Shown: positions 1 to 8,485, numbered from the stretch's first letter. The stretch is 39,644 nt of DNA from Clostridia bacterium (GCA_030445865.1 JASUSV010000012.1:1-39644), one strand, 5' to 3'. The notes: generated by a model from the sequence alone, not told the origin. Program-made: numbers and translations.

Positions 1-114
1 AAGGGCTACAGTATAATCCCTAAAGCCAGGAAGGAATAGGCCGTCAAACTAAAAATTTAAGTGGGGTCTCTTTTTGCCTACTAAAGCTTTACACGTACGA
101 AAAAGGTTTAAGGG

Positions 115-144
115 TTGATCTTAACGGTAACAATATGTTATAAT
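115..144 (+). promoter_or_regulatory. Promoter of tRNA-Glu
   Basis: TTGATC at 115-120 and a perfect TATAAT at 139-144 are separated by 18 bp. Transcription would start about 7 nt before the mature tRNA 5' end at 158, which is the normal geometry for a sigma-A tRNA promoter. Confidence 0.75.
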
Positions 145-157
145 TGCTTTCGGTTAC

Positions 158-233
158 GGCCCTATCGTCTAGTGGTCTAGGACGCCGCCCTCTCACGGCG
201 GTAACCGGGGTTCGAATCCCCGTAGGGCTACCA
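158..233 (+). tRNA. tRNA-Glu (anticodon CTC)
   Basis: The 76-nt cloverleaf has a 7-bp acceptor stem (158-164 with 223-229, first pair G-U), an anticodon loop CTCTCAC giving anticodon CTC, a T-arm with TTCGAAT, discriminator A and an encoded CCA at 231-233. It reads GAG codons. It has its own promoter upstream and a terminator hairpin downstream, so it is probably a single-gene unit. Confidence 0.97.
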
Positions 234-254
234 GAACTAATAAAATTAAGGGTT

Positions 255-280
255 TGCGGGTTCGAGGACCCGCAGTTTTT
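255..280 (+). terminator. Rho-independent terminator after tRNA-Glu
   Basis: A 7-bp GC-rich stem (255-261 with 268-274) with a 6-nt loop is followed by a run of six T after one G. It lies 22 bp downstream of the tRNA 3' end. Confidence 0.8.
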
Positions 281-610
281 TGCGGAAAAAATGGCGAGGA
301 GAGTACGCCGTCGCCCGGTTAAGCCGTCCGGGGGTCGCTGCCCTCCCAAAATGCAACCTGCGTAACGGGGGGCATTGTCTTGTACGATCCCCCCTGCCCT
401 GCCCCACCCTTTAAAGGTTGTCCTGCAGGTCGGAGTACGTTAACAAATTGCCATCAACCTTCCCACTGGCCCTCGACACATTGGGCGGGAGCCCACTACG
501 ACTACCGCTTGGTTAACGCCGCGAAATTAATCGCCTCCTCAAATAAAAGGGGTCTGATTTTATGGCCTCTCTTGCTCTGGAGACTTAAGTTAAAAATTAG
601 TTATTTTATT
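281..610. other. Gene-free interval
   Basis: I see no convincing gene. The frames open here lack ribosome binding sites and have no family-like sequence. A G6/C6 inverted repeat (367-372 and about 389-394) could fold but has no T-run. The leftward nfo gene ends at 611 without a clear terminator. Confidence 0.5.
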
Positions 611-1447
611 TTATTTGACTAGCGCCAGAACTCTTGCGATTTCGTCCCCGTATTGCTCATACCTTTCAACTGTTGTTTCCAGGATCAACGGCAAACTTCC
701 AAAAAATTTATGATTAACGATAGAGCTTATACCTTCTTTCCCCAGTTCCCCTGCCCCAATACAGGCGTGTCGATCCCGGTGGCTGCCCAGGGGCGTAAGG
801 GAGTCATTGAGATGCATAGCCTTCACCCTATGAAGCCCAATTTTCTCTTCCAGCTCAGCCACCAGTCGGTTACACCCCTCCTCGGTGCGTAAATCCCAGC
901 CTGCCTCAAAAAGGTGGGCCGAGTCCAGGCATATGCCCACCCCTTCTCGCCAATCAAGGTAATCTAAAGCTTGCTGCAAATCATCTATGCTACCTAATTC
1001 CTTGCCCTGGCAGGCCATGGTTTCCAGGAGCAGGACAGGCCCTTCTTTTGTACGATTATCTAAAATTTGATTTACCAGAGAAGCTAGGCGTTTCAGAGCC
1101 GCCTGACGGTCTCCTTCATGGCGTCCCGGATGGCTGACAATGTACTCGCCGCCCATCTCCCCTACCCTTTTTAAATCCTCTGCCAAGACCATGCCGGCAA
1201 ATTCCCGCTGTTTGCCCGGCGGTGCGGCTAGATTAACGGTATAGGGCAAATGACCGAATACCGGGAAAATATCCCTTTTTTTTCTTTCCGACATCCAGGC
1301 GTTTATCTCCGAGGGCGGAATCTCCCTAGCTGCCCCGCCCCGGGGGTTACGCGTAAAATATTGAAAAGTATTGGCCTTTATAAACGAGGCCATTTCTAAA
1401 GATTTATTTAATCCCTGGGCAATAGATAAATGGGCCCCAAGACGCAA
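611..1447 (-). CDS. nfo: Endonuclease IV (AP endonuclease, deoxyribonuclease IV)
   Basis: This 278-aa protein has the full length of the Nfo family of zinc-dependent TIM-barrel apurinic/apyrimidinic endonucleases, which cleave the backbone 5' of abasic sites in base excision repair. It starts MRLGAHLSIAQGL, the usual opening strand. Metal-ligand motifs follow in order: GHLPY, SHPGRH, LLET near residue 140, CLDSAHLFEAGWD near 173, MHLNDS near 212, HRDRHACIGAGELG near 225 and LILETT near 256. The start is TTG at 1447, since no in-frame ATG lies nearby upstream; the Shine-Dalgarno is only moderate. The gene stands alone, divergent from the glycosyltransferase at 1632. Confidence 0.96.
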   Translation of the reverse strand: MRLGAHLSIAQGLNKSLEMASFIKANTFQYFTRNPRGGAAREIPPSEINAWMSERKKRDIFPVFGHLPYTVNLAAPPGKQREFAGMVLAEDLKRVGEMGGEYIVSHPGRHEGDRQAALKRLASLVNQILDNRTKEGPVLLLETMACQGKELGSIDDLQQALDYLDWREGVGICLDSAHLFEAGWDLRTEEGCNRLVAELEEKIGLHRVKAMHLNDSLTPLGSHRDRHACIGAGELGKEGISSIVNHKFFGSLPLILETTVERYEQYGDEIARVLALVK

Positions 1448-1513
1448 GCCTTATCATCTACCTTTCTAGCAATGGGATTGCAAGCAGCTTTATCATACCT
1501 ATCTTTGTAAAAG

Positions 1514-1543
1514 TTGTCAATTTGCCAACTGTTACCTTATAAT
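1514..1543 (+). promoter_or_regulatory. Promoter of the glycosyltransferase/CBM gene pair
   Basis: TTGTCA at 1514-1519 and TATAAT at 1538-1543 are 18 bp apart. The start codon follows about 90 bp downstream, leaving a short leader that ends in an AAGGAGG site. Confidence 0.65.
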
Positions 1544-1631
1544 TTCCGCATGTTGAAGGCTCAATTACGAAATACTAAAAGCGTAAAAACATAATCAGGG
1601 GCCCAAAGAGTTTTTAAGGAGGAAAGTTTTT

Positions 1632-2855
1632 GTGCGTATAGCTACCATCCACTGGGCCTTTCCCCCCACTATTGGTGGGGTTGAGACCCATTTAGCTATT
1701 CTTTGCCCTGAACAGGTTAAAAGAGGGCATATAGTTTTTCTTTTAACGGGAGAACTGGAAGGGGAACCGGCGCGTTTAGTTTGGAAAGGCGTAAATGTGC
1801 GGAGAAGCCCTTTGATGAATCTAAACAATTTATCTCCGCGCATTATAGAAGAAAAAGCCCGCGATATCGAAGAGGAAATCTGGAGCTTCATTGAAGAAGC
1901 CAGGCCCGATGTCATCCACGCCCATAACTTACATTATTTCAGCCCGGTACATGCCAGGACGCTTTTTAAGATAAGGCATGACAAAAAAATCCCGGTTATC
2001 TTGACGGCCCACAACGTTTGGGACGACCAGCTCTGGAAGGATATGTTGGTCTGGCGCGAACACTGGGACCGGATAATTGCCGTAAGCAACTATATTAAAA
2101 AAGAACTTGTAGCTAACGGTTACCCCAGGGACAGGATAGAAGTAGTTTACCACGGCGTTGATACGAATCGTTTTCGTCCACCTGCAGCTCGCGACAGGAA
2201 AAAAATCGAAAAAGAATTTCCCCATTTGAAGGGGCGACGGGTGATCTTTCACCCTGCCCGGATGAGTTTGGCTAAGGGTTGTGATATTAGCGTGCGGGCA
2301 CTGCCTTTAATAAAAGAGAAATTTCCCGATGTGCTCATGGTTTTTTCCGGTACTGGCACGATAGTAGACTGGGGAGGGGTCCAGCAAAAGGAAATCAAAT
2401 TAATTCTGGATTTAGCAGATGAACTGGGGGTAAGAAATAATATTTTTGTGCAGCTTTTTTCCGATGAACAGCTCAGCCTCATGTACAAGGCGGCGGACAT
2501 TTGTATTTACCCTTCCCGTTACCAGGAACCCTTTGGTCTGGTGATGCTTGAAGCCCTGGCAACGGCTAAACCCTTAATTGTTACGGATTCAGGCGGCATG
2601 CCTGAAGTTGTGCAGAACGGAGTCACGGGGTTTGTTGTTGCTAGAGGCGATCATGAAGAATTAGCCCTACGATGCATTGAATTGCTCCATCATCCTGCCA
2701 TAGGCAGGTCCTTAGGTGAAAGAGGAAGATGGCTGGTGACCAGGAATTTCACAATTAACGAAATGGTAAGACATACTATGAATGTCTACCATAGAGCCCT
2801 CCAGCCCGCTCAACGTCAAGAAAACGTCTGGCATCTTTTAGCGGAAAGGAGGTGA
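1632..2855 (+). CDS. GT4-family glycosyltransferase
   Basis: The protein has 407 aa and the two Rossmann domains of GT-B, family GT4 enzymes, which use nucleotide sugars (usually UDP- or ADP-hexose). The acceptor loop PPTIGGVETHLAILCPEQVKRGH is at residues 11-33, VIHAHNLHYFSP is near 95, the donor-domain RVIFHPARMSLAKGCDISVRAL is near 205, and the EX7E motif is in YPSRYQEPFGLVMLEALA near 300. The start is GTG at 1632, just after AAGGAGG. It ends inside the Shine-Dalgarno of the next gene, so the two are coupled. The CBM25-like neighbour hints at an alpha-glucan or glycogen-like substrate (inference); GT4 members also act on lipids and surface glycans. Confidence 0.88.
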   Translation: MRIATIHWAFPPTIGGVETHLAILCPEQVKRGHIVFLLTGELEGEPARLVWKGVNVRRSPLMNLNNLSPRIIEEKARDIEEEIWSFIEEARPDVIHAHNLHYFSPVHARTLFKIRHDKKIPVILTAHNVWDDQLWKDMLVWREHWDRIIAVSNYIKKELVANGYPRDRIEVVYHGVDTNRFRPPAARDRKKIEKEFPHLKGRRVIFHPARMSLAKGCDISVRALPLIKEKFPDVLMVFSGTGTIVDWGGVQQKEIKLILDLADELGVRNNIFVQLFSDEQLSLMYKAADICIYPSRYQEPFGLVMLEALATAKPLIVTDSGGMPEVVQNGVTGFVVARGDHEELALRCIELLHHPAIGRSLGERGRWLVTRNFTINEMVRHTMNVYHRALQPAQRQENVWHLLAERR

Positions 2856-2861
2856 AAAATT

Positions 2862-3155
2862 ATGCATCATGACGATCGTGTGGCTATTGAGCCTCACCCG
2901 GTTCGCAAGGGACAGAACGTCACTATCAAATATAAAGGGCTGCTGGTAAATAGCGGCGCCGATGCCGTGTGGCTGCATTACGGCTATGATGGGTGGCAAT
3001 CCTCTGCTACGGTAGCGATGGGCTGGCAGAGCGACAGAAGCTGCGTAGCTACTATTCCCGCCTTAGGAAATAGGGAAATTAACTTCTGCTTTAAAGATAG
3101 CGCCAGCAATTGGGATAATAACAGCGGTTGGAACTGGAAATGCGATATTATGTAA
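2862..3155 (+). CDS. Stand-alone starch-binding CBM25-like protein
   Basis: The 97-aa product is a single beta-sandwich module resembling CBM25/CBM53 starch-binding domains: EPHPVRKGQNVTIKYKGLLVNSGADAVWLHYGYDGW near residues 9-48, then a Trp-rich end (NWDNNSGWNW). It has no signal peptide or catalytic domain, so it should be cytoplasmic. The ATG at 2862 follows GGAAAGGAGGTG, which overlaps the stop of the glycosyltransferase, so translation is coupled. Free CBM25 proteins encoded next to glycosyltransferases suggest storage alpha-glucan handling. The family call rests on motif resemblance only. Confidence 0.75.
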   Translation: MHHDDRVAIEPHPVRKGQNVTIKYKGLLVNSGADAVWLHYGYDGWQSSATVAMGWQSDRSCVATIPALGNREINFCFKDSASNWDNNSGWNWKCDIM

Positions 3156-3160
3156 TCAAA

Positions 3161-3188
3161 AACCCGGCAGAGGCCGGGTTTAAATTTT
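3161..3188 (+). terminator. Terminator after the glycosyltransferase/CBM operon
   Basis: A perfect 8-bp stem AACCCGGC/GCCGGGTT (3161-3168 with 3173-3180) with loop AGAG lies 5 bp after the CBM stop codon and is followed by a T-rich tail. Confidence 0.8.
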
Positions 3189-3267
3189 TCAGGCCCAATA
3201 AAAATTTCTCTTGCCTATTGACAAATTACGCGAATTTAATCAAAGTAAATAAGTTGGAGGGATTAAA

Positions 3268-3561
3268 ATGATGACGTATGAGGAACTTTTTGCGCTGAAA
3301 TATAAACTAGCCGACATTTTTTACCGAAAAGGCCTTCATCCCGAGACCTTCATGGCCTATGCCCGTGCGGAAGAACGTATTTGCTTATCTGGAGCCAAGC
3401 TGGTTCATACTGAATTTAAAAATATTGATAATAAAGTTATAGAATATCGCACTTACCAATTTCCTAAACCCATGTATAACGACTTCGGAGTTCCGGTAGA
3501 CGCGATTACGATTTTAGCCTGTAAAGATATAGATAAAGACCCCGTCGCCTCCAAGCTTTAA
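3268..3561 (+). CDS. Hypothetical protein (97 aa)
   Basis: I do not recognise this family. The product is soluble, starts MMTYEELFALKYKLADIFYRKGLHPETFMAYARAEERI and contains a helical first half followed by a more beta-like segment with several Lys/Asp residues. There are no membrane segments or metal-binding motifs. The ATG at 3268 sits 8 bp after GGAGG, which makes it a real gene. A TTGACA box at 3218-3223 may be its -35, but no good -10 is visible. It is flanked by a terminator and a degraded region, so it probably forms its own transcript. Confidence 0.6.
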   Translation: MMTYEELFALKYKLADIFYRKGLHPETFMAYARAEERICLSGAKLVHTEFKNIDNKVIEYRTYQFPKPMYNDFGVPVDAITILACKDIDKDPVASKL

Positions 3562-3849
3562 GGGAGCATCGCCGCCCAAGACCTCGCTTAGGCCCGCGGC
3601 CGGGTGGCTCCCGGTTGCGGGCTGCAGGCCAGATTTAACCACGATAAGTCCCCCATTGCCGCTGTTTTTTTTTTTTTGATCTTGAAGCTAGGAGACGGAT
3701 GCACCTAATTGATAGCGCCGGTTAATATAGCTATTGCCCGCTTTTGGAAAACCTCGCCTAAACAATAGCCCCTCGACAGCTTAAAGGCTCTCTTAGCGCC
3801 TTTTCGCAGAATCCTTATTTTCCAAACTTTAAGGCACACCTTTGTTACT
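3562..3849. other. Degraded interval without genes
   Basis: No open frame here is convincing. The stretch has a run of 13 T ending at 3677 and several small inverted repeats near 3562-3630. Together with the integrase remnant just downstream it looks like decayed mobile-element DNA. Confidence 0.5.
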
Positions 3850-3860
3850 CTTCTTATGGA

Positions 3861-4006
3861 AGCGAGTGAAGAGTTCAAAAACTACTCGACACACTAGCAT
3901 AGACTTGACTGCTGACATATATACCAAGGTGACTGAACAGCTGAAGAAAAAGGCTTCGGCAAAATTGGAAGAGATCCTCGTAGGGAAAGAGGTGCCCCAT
4001 ATATAA
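3861..4006 (+). pseudogene. Remnant of a tyrosine integrase (C-terminal end)
   Basis: Read from 3893, one frame gives TSIDLTADIYTKVTEQLKKK followed by ASAKLEEILVGKEVPHI and a stop at 4004-4006. This matches the C-terminal end of phage/ICE tyrosine recombinases, including the active-site Tyr in the DIYTKV context. The preceding VQKLL segment (GHTS expected next) is in another frame at about 3873-3889, consistent with a 1-bp deletion near 3889. Further upstream the frames are broken. It points toward tRNA-Gln at 4094-4167, the usual place for such an integrase, so an older element probably once sat there and was lost. Confidence 0.75.
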
Positions 4007-4058
4007 GCAGGGTTTTTCGTGTAGGGGTCAAATAGGGGGGTTAAACGCAGGTAAACTT

Positions 4059-4091
4059 AAGGCCTCCGGAACTCCGGAGGCCTTGATTTTT
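4059..4091. terminator. Terminator hairpin between the integrase remnant and tRNA-Gln
   Basis: A perfect 11-bp stem (4059-4069 with 4074-4084), loop AACT, is followed on the plus strand by GATTTTTC. It also lies 3' of the minus-strand tRNA-Gln, but the T-run on that side is poorer, so it may be bidirectional. Confidence 0.75.
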
Positions 4092-4093
4092 CT

Positions 4094-4167
4094 TGGCTGC
4101 GGGACCTGGATTCGAACCAGGACAACATGATCCAGAGTCATGGGTGCTACCGTTACACCATCCCGCA
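4094..4167 (-). tRNA. tRNA-Gln (anticodon CTG)
   Basis: The minus-strand cloverleaf has 74 nt: acceptor TGCGGGA/TCCCGCA (U1-A72 pair typical of tRNA-Gln), anticodon stem CATGA/TCATG around loop CTCTGGA giving CTG, T-loop TTCGAATC, discriminator G and an encoded CCA. It decodes CAG. A promoter lies upstream at 4184-4212. Confidence 0.96.
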
Positions 4168-4183
4168 TTGCCCTGCACCTTAA

Positions 4184-4212
4184 AATTTAGCATATACAAC
4201 CTTCTAAGTCAA
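4184..4212 (-). promoter_or_regulatory. Promoter of tRNA-Gln
   Basis: On the minus strand TTGACT (4207-4212) and TAAATT (4184-4189) are 17 bp apart, with a TG extended -10. The tRNA 5' end follows 16 bp after the -10 box. Confidence 0.7.
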
Positions 4213-4217
4213 GCCTA

Positions 4218-4246
4218 TTGTAATGTTTACACCTTAGAGGCATAAT
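4218..4246 (+). promoter_or_regulatory. Promoter of the DUF1614 gene
   Basis: TTGTAA (4218-4223), a 17-bp spacer and CATAAT (4241-4246) lie upstream of the AAAGGAG site at about 4254-4259. The box overlaps and diverges from the tRNA-Gln promoter. Confidence 0.55.
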
Positions 4247-4269
4247 AGAAATAAAGGAGTGTTTAGGCA

Positions 4270-4911
4270 ATGCTTTGGCCGCTTCTCTTTCTTATTTTAT
4301 TTATCCCCTTCCTGCTGGCAAGTATATTCCTTAACCTGGCTATTTTTTCTTTTGCACGCCTGGGCCTTTCCCCTTCAGGCGCGCTCATGCTCCTAGTGGC
4401 ATCGGCCATCGGGAGCTTAATTAATATACCGGTTTCGCGGCGGAAAATTTACCTGCAGGAACCCCAGTTTCCCCTTTTTCCCTTCTTTTTCTTTTACTAC
4501 CCGCCCCAGGTACGCCAGCAGGTTTTATGCGTGAATGTGGGGGGCGCCGTGATCCCGGTAATTTTCTCTTTGTATCTTTTAGCCACGCGCGCCCCCTTTA
4601 CTCAAACGGTCCTAGCCACGCTGGTAGTCGCCTTTATAAGTAAACTCCTGGCCCGCCCCGTCCAGGGGGTAGGTATTTCCCTCCCGGCTTTTATACCTCC
4701 CCTGGTAGCGGCAGTAACAGCCTTATTGCTTGTACCCCATAATGCAGCGCCTGTGGCCTATATTGCCGGGGCTCTGGGGACGCTTATCGGCGCCGACCTT
4801 TTAAACCTCCCCGCTATCCGCAGGTTGCGGGCGCAGGTGGTGAGCATTGGCGGCGCCGGCGTCTTTGATGGTATCTTTCTTGTTGCCTTGGTAGCAGCTT
4901 TTTTAAGTTAA
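4270..4911 (+). CDS. DUF1614 integral membrane protein
   Basis: The 213-aa protein matches DUF1614 (function unknown) in size and features: an N-terminal hydrophobic helix (residues 1-32), a short loop with NIPVSRR near 52, a PPQVRQ segment near 76, four to five further membrane helices, and the terminal signature [13 protein letters not shown]...[22 protein letters not shown]. The ATG at 4270 follows AAAGGAG by 10 bp. It converges on gltX with a 4-bp overlap of the two 3' ends. The gene has its own promoter, divergent from tRNA-Gln. No biochemical role can be assigned. Confidence 0.88.
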   Translation: MLWPLLFLILFIPFLLASIFLNLAIFSFARLGLSPSGALMLLVASAIGSLINIPVSRRKIYLQEPQFPLFPFFFFYYPPQVRQQVLCVNVGGAVIPVIFSLYLLATRAPFTQTVLATLVVAFISKLLARPVQGVGISLPAFIPPLVAAVTALLLVPHNAAPVAYIAGALGTLIGADLLNLPAIRRLRAQVVSIGGAGVFDGIFLVALVAAFLS

Positions 4912-6356
4912 CCGGTTATTTTTCTCACGTAGTTGGCGGCTTTTTTCAGCCGCTCCAGCACCCTTTCCTTCCCCAGAATCTCTAGTATATCAAATAACCC
5001 CGGCCCCATGGTACGGCCGGAAACGGCAAGCCTGGTGGGATGGAATAATTGGCCGGTTGGCACCCCCAGTTCTTCACTTAAAGCGCGGTAGGCGGCTTCC
5101 GTGTTCTGGGCACTGAATTCCTCGACTTCGGCCAAACGCTCCCGGCAGCGCTCCAGTAAATCGGCTACGTCGGGGCGGGTGAAGTATTTATTTATGCCTT
5201 TTTCTTCGTATGAAGTTATTTCTTGGAAAAAGTAGGAAGCAGCATCAGCAATTTCTTCCAAGGTTTTTACCCTATCCCTGACTACCCCTACTACCCGGCG
5301 GACGTAAGCATAACTTTCCGGCGCCAGCGGCTCGGCAATAAACCCCTTTTTCTGGAGGAAGGGGATGGCCATCTCGGTTATACGGTCAAGGTCGGTTTCC
5401 CTCAAATAGTGGCCGTTCATCCAGGTTAATTTTTTGATATCATAGATGGCGGCATTTTTAGAAACTTTTTCCAAGGAAAAAGATGAAATAATCTTCTCCA
5501 GAGGTAGAATTTCTTCCTCCCCCTCTGGCGACCAGCCGAGCAGGGCGAGATAATTGATAATAGCTTCCGGTAGGTACCCGGCATCGCGGTATTCTTCTAC
5601 GGAAGTGGCGCCGTGGCGCTTGGAAAGCTTGCTGCGATCGGGCGCCAAAATCATGGGCACATGGGCAAAGTAGGGTAATTCGTACCCCAACGCTTCAAAA
5701 ACCAGGATCTGCTTGGGAGTGTTCGATAAATGTTCTTCTGCCCTGATGACGTGCGTGATCTGCATATCATAATCGTCGATTACGGTGGCGAAGTTATAAG
5801 TTGGTATCCCGTTCGATTTCATGATAATGAAATCGTCTATCGTGCTATTTTCAAAACTCACCTCACCCCTAATGAGGTCCCGGACAACGGTGGTGCCCGA
5901 ATCCGGTATCGCTAGGCGTATTGCCGGCTGCCGACCCTCGTCTTCTAACCGGCTACGTTCTTCCGGCGTTAGGTAGCGGCAGCGGCGGTCGTACATAGGT
6001 GCCCGGCCGCTGGCCTGGGCGGCTTTACGTCGCGCCGCCAGCTCTTCCGGCGTGCAATAACATAGATAAGCCCTGCCGCTATTTAGAAGTTCTAGGGCTG
6101 CCCGGCGGTATCGTTCCAGGCGTTGGGATTGTAAATAAGGACCTTCATCCCACTCCAGGCCCAACCAGCGTAAGGCGTCAAGGATCTCGTGGTAAGATTT
6201 TTCTGTTGAGCGTTCCAGGTCGGTATCGTCAATCCTTAATATAAACCGCCCCTCATTTCGGCGGGCAAAAAGCCAGTTAAAAAGGGCGGTGCGGGCTCCG
6301 CCAATATGCAGGCTTCCTGTCGGGCTGGGGGCAAAGCGTACACGTATAGAGTTCAA
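4908..6356 (-). CDS. gltX: Glutamyl-tRNA synthetase
   Basis: This 482-aa class I synthetase charges tRNA-Glu with glutamate. The Rossmann opening [26 protein letters not shown] carries HIGG at residues 17-20. CYC near 100 and a Cys near 125 resemble the zinc site of bacterial GluRS, the KLSKRHG loop (KMSKS class) is near 253, and a helical anticodon-binding domain follows. The start is TTG at 6356, with AGGAG about 12 bp upstream. It is last in a leftward series after the GT4 gene (25-bp gap). Whether it is discriminating, or also charges tRNA-Gln, cannot be told from the sequence alone. Confidence 0.97.
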   Translation of the reverse strand: MNSIRVRFAPSPTGSLHIGGARTALFNWLFARRNEGRFILRIDDTDLERSTEKSYHEILDALRWLGLEWDEGPYLQSQRLERYRRAALELLNSGRAYLCYCTPEELAARRKAAQASGRAPMYDRRCRYLTPEERSRLEDEGRQPAIRLAIPDSGTTVVRDLIRGEVSFENSTIDDFIIMKSNGIPTYNFATVIDDYDMQITHVIRAEEHLSNTPKQILVFEALGYELPYFAHVPMILAPDRSKLSKRHGATSVEEYRDAGYLPEAIINYLALLGWSPEGEEEILPLEKIISSFSLEKVSKNAAIYDIKKLTWMNGHYLRETDLDRITEMAIPFLQKKGFIAEPLAPESYAYVRRVVGVVRDRVKTLEEIADAASYFFQEITSYEEKGINKYFTRPDVADLLERCRERLAEVEEFSAQNTEAAYRALSEELGVPTGQLFHPTRLAVSGRTMGPGLFDILEILGKERVLERLKKAANYVRKITG

Positions 6357-6381
6357 AAATCGATCACACTCCTATTTAATG

Positions 6382-7512
6382 TTAAAGAAGCTCGTAGTAA
6401 GCTGCAGCCAGTTTAGCTGCTACGAGAGGAGCCGCTAATTTCTGGGCATTCAAGTAGGCTTTGCGGCTCATTTCCTGGCGTAAGGTCTCTTTATTAAGGA
6501 GAACCATTACCCGCTCCACGAAAGAATTTATGTCCAATGGGGTCAAGAAACCATCCTCGCCGTCTTCCACCATGTCGGCCACGCCAAAGGCTTTTACCGC
6601 TACTACCGGCAAGCCGGCTGCCTTTGCCTCGGCAATAACCAGTCCCTGGGTTTCGGTTACGGACGCAAAGACAAAAACATCGGCACCTGCGTAAATATTG
6701 GGCATCATCTCCCAGGGAAAGGAACCGGGGAAAATCAAGGCTCTATTTATTCCCAGCCGTACAGCCTCGGCTTCGAGAAAATTCTTTAGAGGGCCTCCGC
6801 CGACTAAGATTAGGCGGGCAAGACTATTTTGGGAGTAGATTCTCTGGAAAGCCTGAAGTAGAAATTCCAGGTTTTTTTCTTTTCCCAGGCGGCCCACGTA
6901 AAGCAAGATCTTTTCTTCAGGTCTTATACCAAACTGTTGCCGCAGCCATAGCTTATCGCCTTGAAAGCTATGTATTTCAATCCCCGTGGGAATAATATCT
7001 ACCCTGGTTTTAACCCCATGGTTATTAAGGTAGCCGGCTATACTCCGCGTTGGCGCTATAACCAAATCGCAGCGGTTACAAAACGAAATGGTGAAGCGCC
7101 GTACCAGCCGGCGCAGGAGGTTGGGCGCCAGGGGAAAATAATGAACGTAATATTCATATAGAGTATGATAAGTAAATACGAGGGGAAGCCCCAAGCGCCT
7201 GGCTGCCCAGGCCCCCATTCTTCCTAAAAGAAAAGGGGAATGAACGTGAATGATTTCTATTTGCAAGTTTTTTAAGGTTCTAAGGACGGAAGATGAGAGC
7301 GGGATTGCCAGGGCGAATTCTTTATAAGTAGGCGCCTTGATGGAGATGAAACGAAAAACACCTTCTTCCGGCGCCTGTTTCGTGGTATAAGCTGGGGCAA
7401 AGATATAAACCTTGTGGCCTAGGGCCCGTAGCTCCCGGCTAAAAGTTATAATCGAGCGCACTACTCCGCTATGGTATGGCAGGTAGCTATCCGTAAAAAT
7501 GGCGATTTTCAT
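6382..7512 (-). CDS. GT4-family glycosyltransferase (diacylglycerol glucosyltransferase-like)
   Basis: The protein has 376 aa and a complete GT-B fold: MKIAIFTDSYLPYHSGVVRSI at the N-terminus, HVHSPFLLGRMGAWAARRLGLPLVFTYHTLYEYYVHYFP near residues 90-128, LLYVGRLGKEKNLEFLLQAF near 205 and the EX7E motif in SVTETQGLVIAEAKAAGLPVVAV near 283. The YHTLYEYYVHYFP segment is typical of GT4 enzymes that put glucose on diacylglycerol or phosphatidyl lipids, so a membrane glycolipid role is likely but not proven. Its ATG overlaps the stop of the CBS gene by 4 nt, so the two are translationally coupled. Confidence 0.88.
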   Translation of the reverse strand: MKIAIFTDSYLPYHSGVVRSIITFSRELRALGHKVYIFAPAYTTKQAPEEGVFRFISIKAPTYKEFALAIPLSSSVLRTLKNLQIEIIHVHSPFLLGRMGAWAARRLGLPLVFTYHTLYEYYVHYFPLAPNLLRRLVRRFTISFCNRCDLVIAPTRSIAGYLNNHGVKTRVDIIPTGIEIHSFQGDKLWLRQQFGIRPEEKILLYVGRLGKEKNLEFLLQAFQRIYSQNSLARLILVGGGPLKNFLEAEAVRLGINRALIFPGSFPWEMMPNIYAGADVFVFASVTETQGLVIAEAKAAGLPVVAVKAFGVADMVEDGEDGFLTPLDINSFVERVMVLLNKETLRQEMSRKAYLNAQKLAAPLVAAKLAAAYYELL

Positions 7513-7955
7513 TGGTTGGCTACAACCTGGATAATATCTTGCCGCCTTATAATACCTATTACACGGCCTTCTCGCACTACGGGCACCTGTTTTATTTTGC
7601 GGTCGGCCATAATCCCGGCCACTTCCACTAAGCTTGTATCTTCGGTTACGCTGGCAACTTTTTTAGTCATTATCTCGCGCACCGGCAGTTTGACAAGTGC
7701 CTGGGCTTTATTCTTTAACTCGGCGTTATCTTCCAGGACAAAAACGGCATTAAAGAGGTCGATGTAAACGGGCCGGCGCTGGCGGATGGCGGCCATAATG
7801 TCGCCATCGGTCAGGATGCCCACGAGTTTACCCTGGTCGTCTTCCACCACCGCATGGCTCATTTTAAGCTCTATAAAAGTCTTAAGTACATCGCCGATTA
7901 AATCGGTTTCTTTAACGCGTAGGACCTCCGTGCTCATGACATCGCGTACTAGCAT
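7509..7955 (-). CDS. CBS-pair domain protein
   Basis: The 148-aa product is essentially one Bateman module: CBS1 at residues 1-55 (MLVRDVMSTEVLRVKETDLIGDVLKTF...VGILTDGDI) and CBS2 at about 88-146 (VREIMTKKVASVTEDTSLVEVAGIM...VIGIIRRQDII). Such modules sense adenine nucleotides or SAM. With no attached effector domain it probably acts by partner binding, possibly on the coupled glycosyltransferase (inference). ATG at 7955; AGGAG lies about 11 bp upstream. Confidence 0.92.
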   Translation of the reverse strand: MLVRDVMSTEVLRVKETDLIGDVLKTFIELKMSHAVVEDDQGKLVGILTDGDIMAAIRQRRPVYIDLFNAVFVLEDNAELKNKAQALVKLPVREIMTKKVASVTEDTSLVEVAGIMADRKIKQVPVVREGRVIGIIRRQDIIQVVANQ

Positions 7956-8004
7956 AAAAGGCAGGGCTCCTCTTTTAATCTTTTCTCGCCACCTATTATA
8001 CCAC

Positions 8005-8472
8005 TTAAGGGCGCAAAGTAGCTATAAGGCGGCCTCTTTTTAACAAAAAGTCCAAGGCGTCGTTAATATGTTTAAATACCACGTCGGCTGCCTGGAGGGC
8101 CTGAAGGGCGGCCCCCTCTTCTCCTAAGATTAAAATGCCTAAAGCGGCTTTCTTTAACATCAACACATCGTTCATGCCGTTCCCGATAGCAATGGTCTGC
8201 TCCGGTCCGAGGGTATTAATCAATTTTTCTTTGTCAGCTGCCCCTAACCGGGTGTTAACAGTATAAATTTTGACCGGGAGTTCCCGGCAATAGTCGCCGG
8301 CAGTTCCGAAAGTGTCGGCGGTCATTACGTATAAATGGACGGCCGGGGCGAGTTTTTTTAAACGGTCGGCTACGCCGGGTAAAAGCTTCCCGTCGGTGGC
8401 CAGGGTGCCGTTATAATCCATTACAATATGGACGATCTCCAGGGTTTTGTTGGGCAGGATAAATTTTAGCAT
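8005..8472 (-). CDS. HAD-superfamily hydrolase, soluble P-type ATPase-like
   Basis: The 155-aa product is a cap-less HAD fold resembling COG4087. Motif I is MDYNGTLATDG at residues 18-28, with the second Asp of the usual DxD replaced by Asn. Motif II is VMTADTF near 49, a conserved Lys is near 85 and motif III is GNGMNDVLMLKKA near 96. Losing the general-acid Asp is typical of P-type ATPase-like and some phosphonatase HADs, so phosphatase activity may be weak or specialised. The ATG at 8472 follows AGGAGG by 9 bp. It starts 13 bp after the ribonucleotide reductase stop and is probably co-transcribed with it. Confidence 0.85.
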   Translation of the reverse strand: MLKFILPNKTLEIVHIVMDYNGTLATDGKLLPGVADRLKKLAPAVHLYVMTADTFGTAGDYCRELPVKIYTVNTRLGAADKEKLINTLGPEQTIAIGNGMNDVLMLKKAALGILILGEEGAALQALQAADVVFKHINDALDFLLKRGRLIATLRP

Positions 8473-8485
8473 ATCCGTCGGCCTC

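Noticed and set aside
1..39. Plus-strand frame ending KGYSIIPKARKE at the window edge
   Set aside because: It could be the last 12 codons of a gene, but it is too short to support a call.
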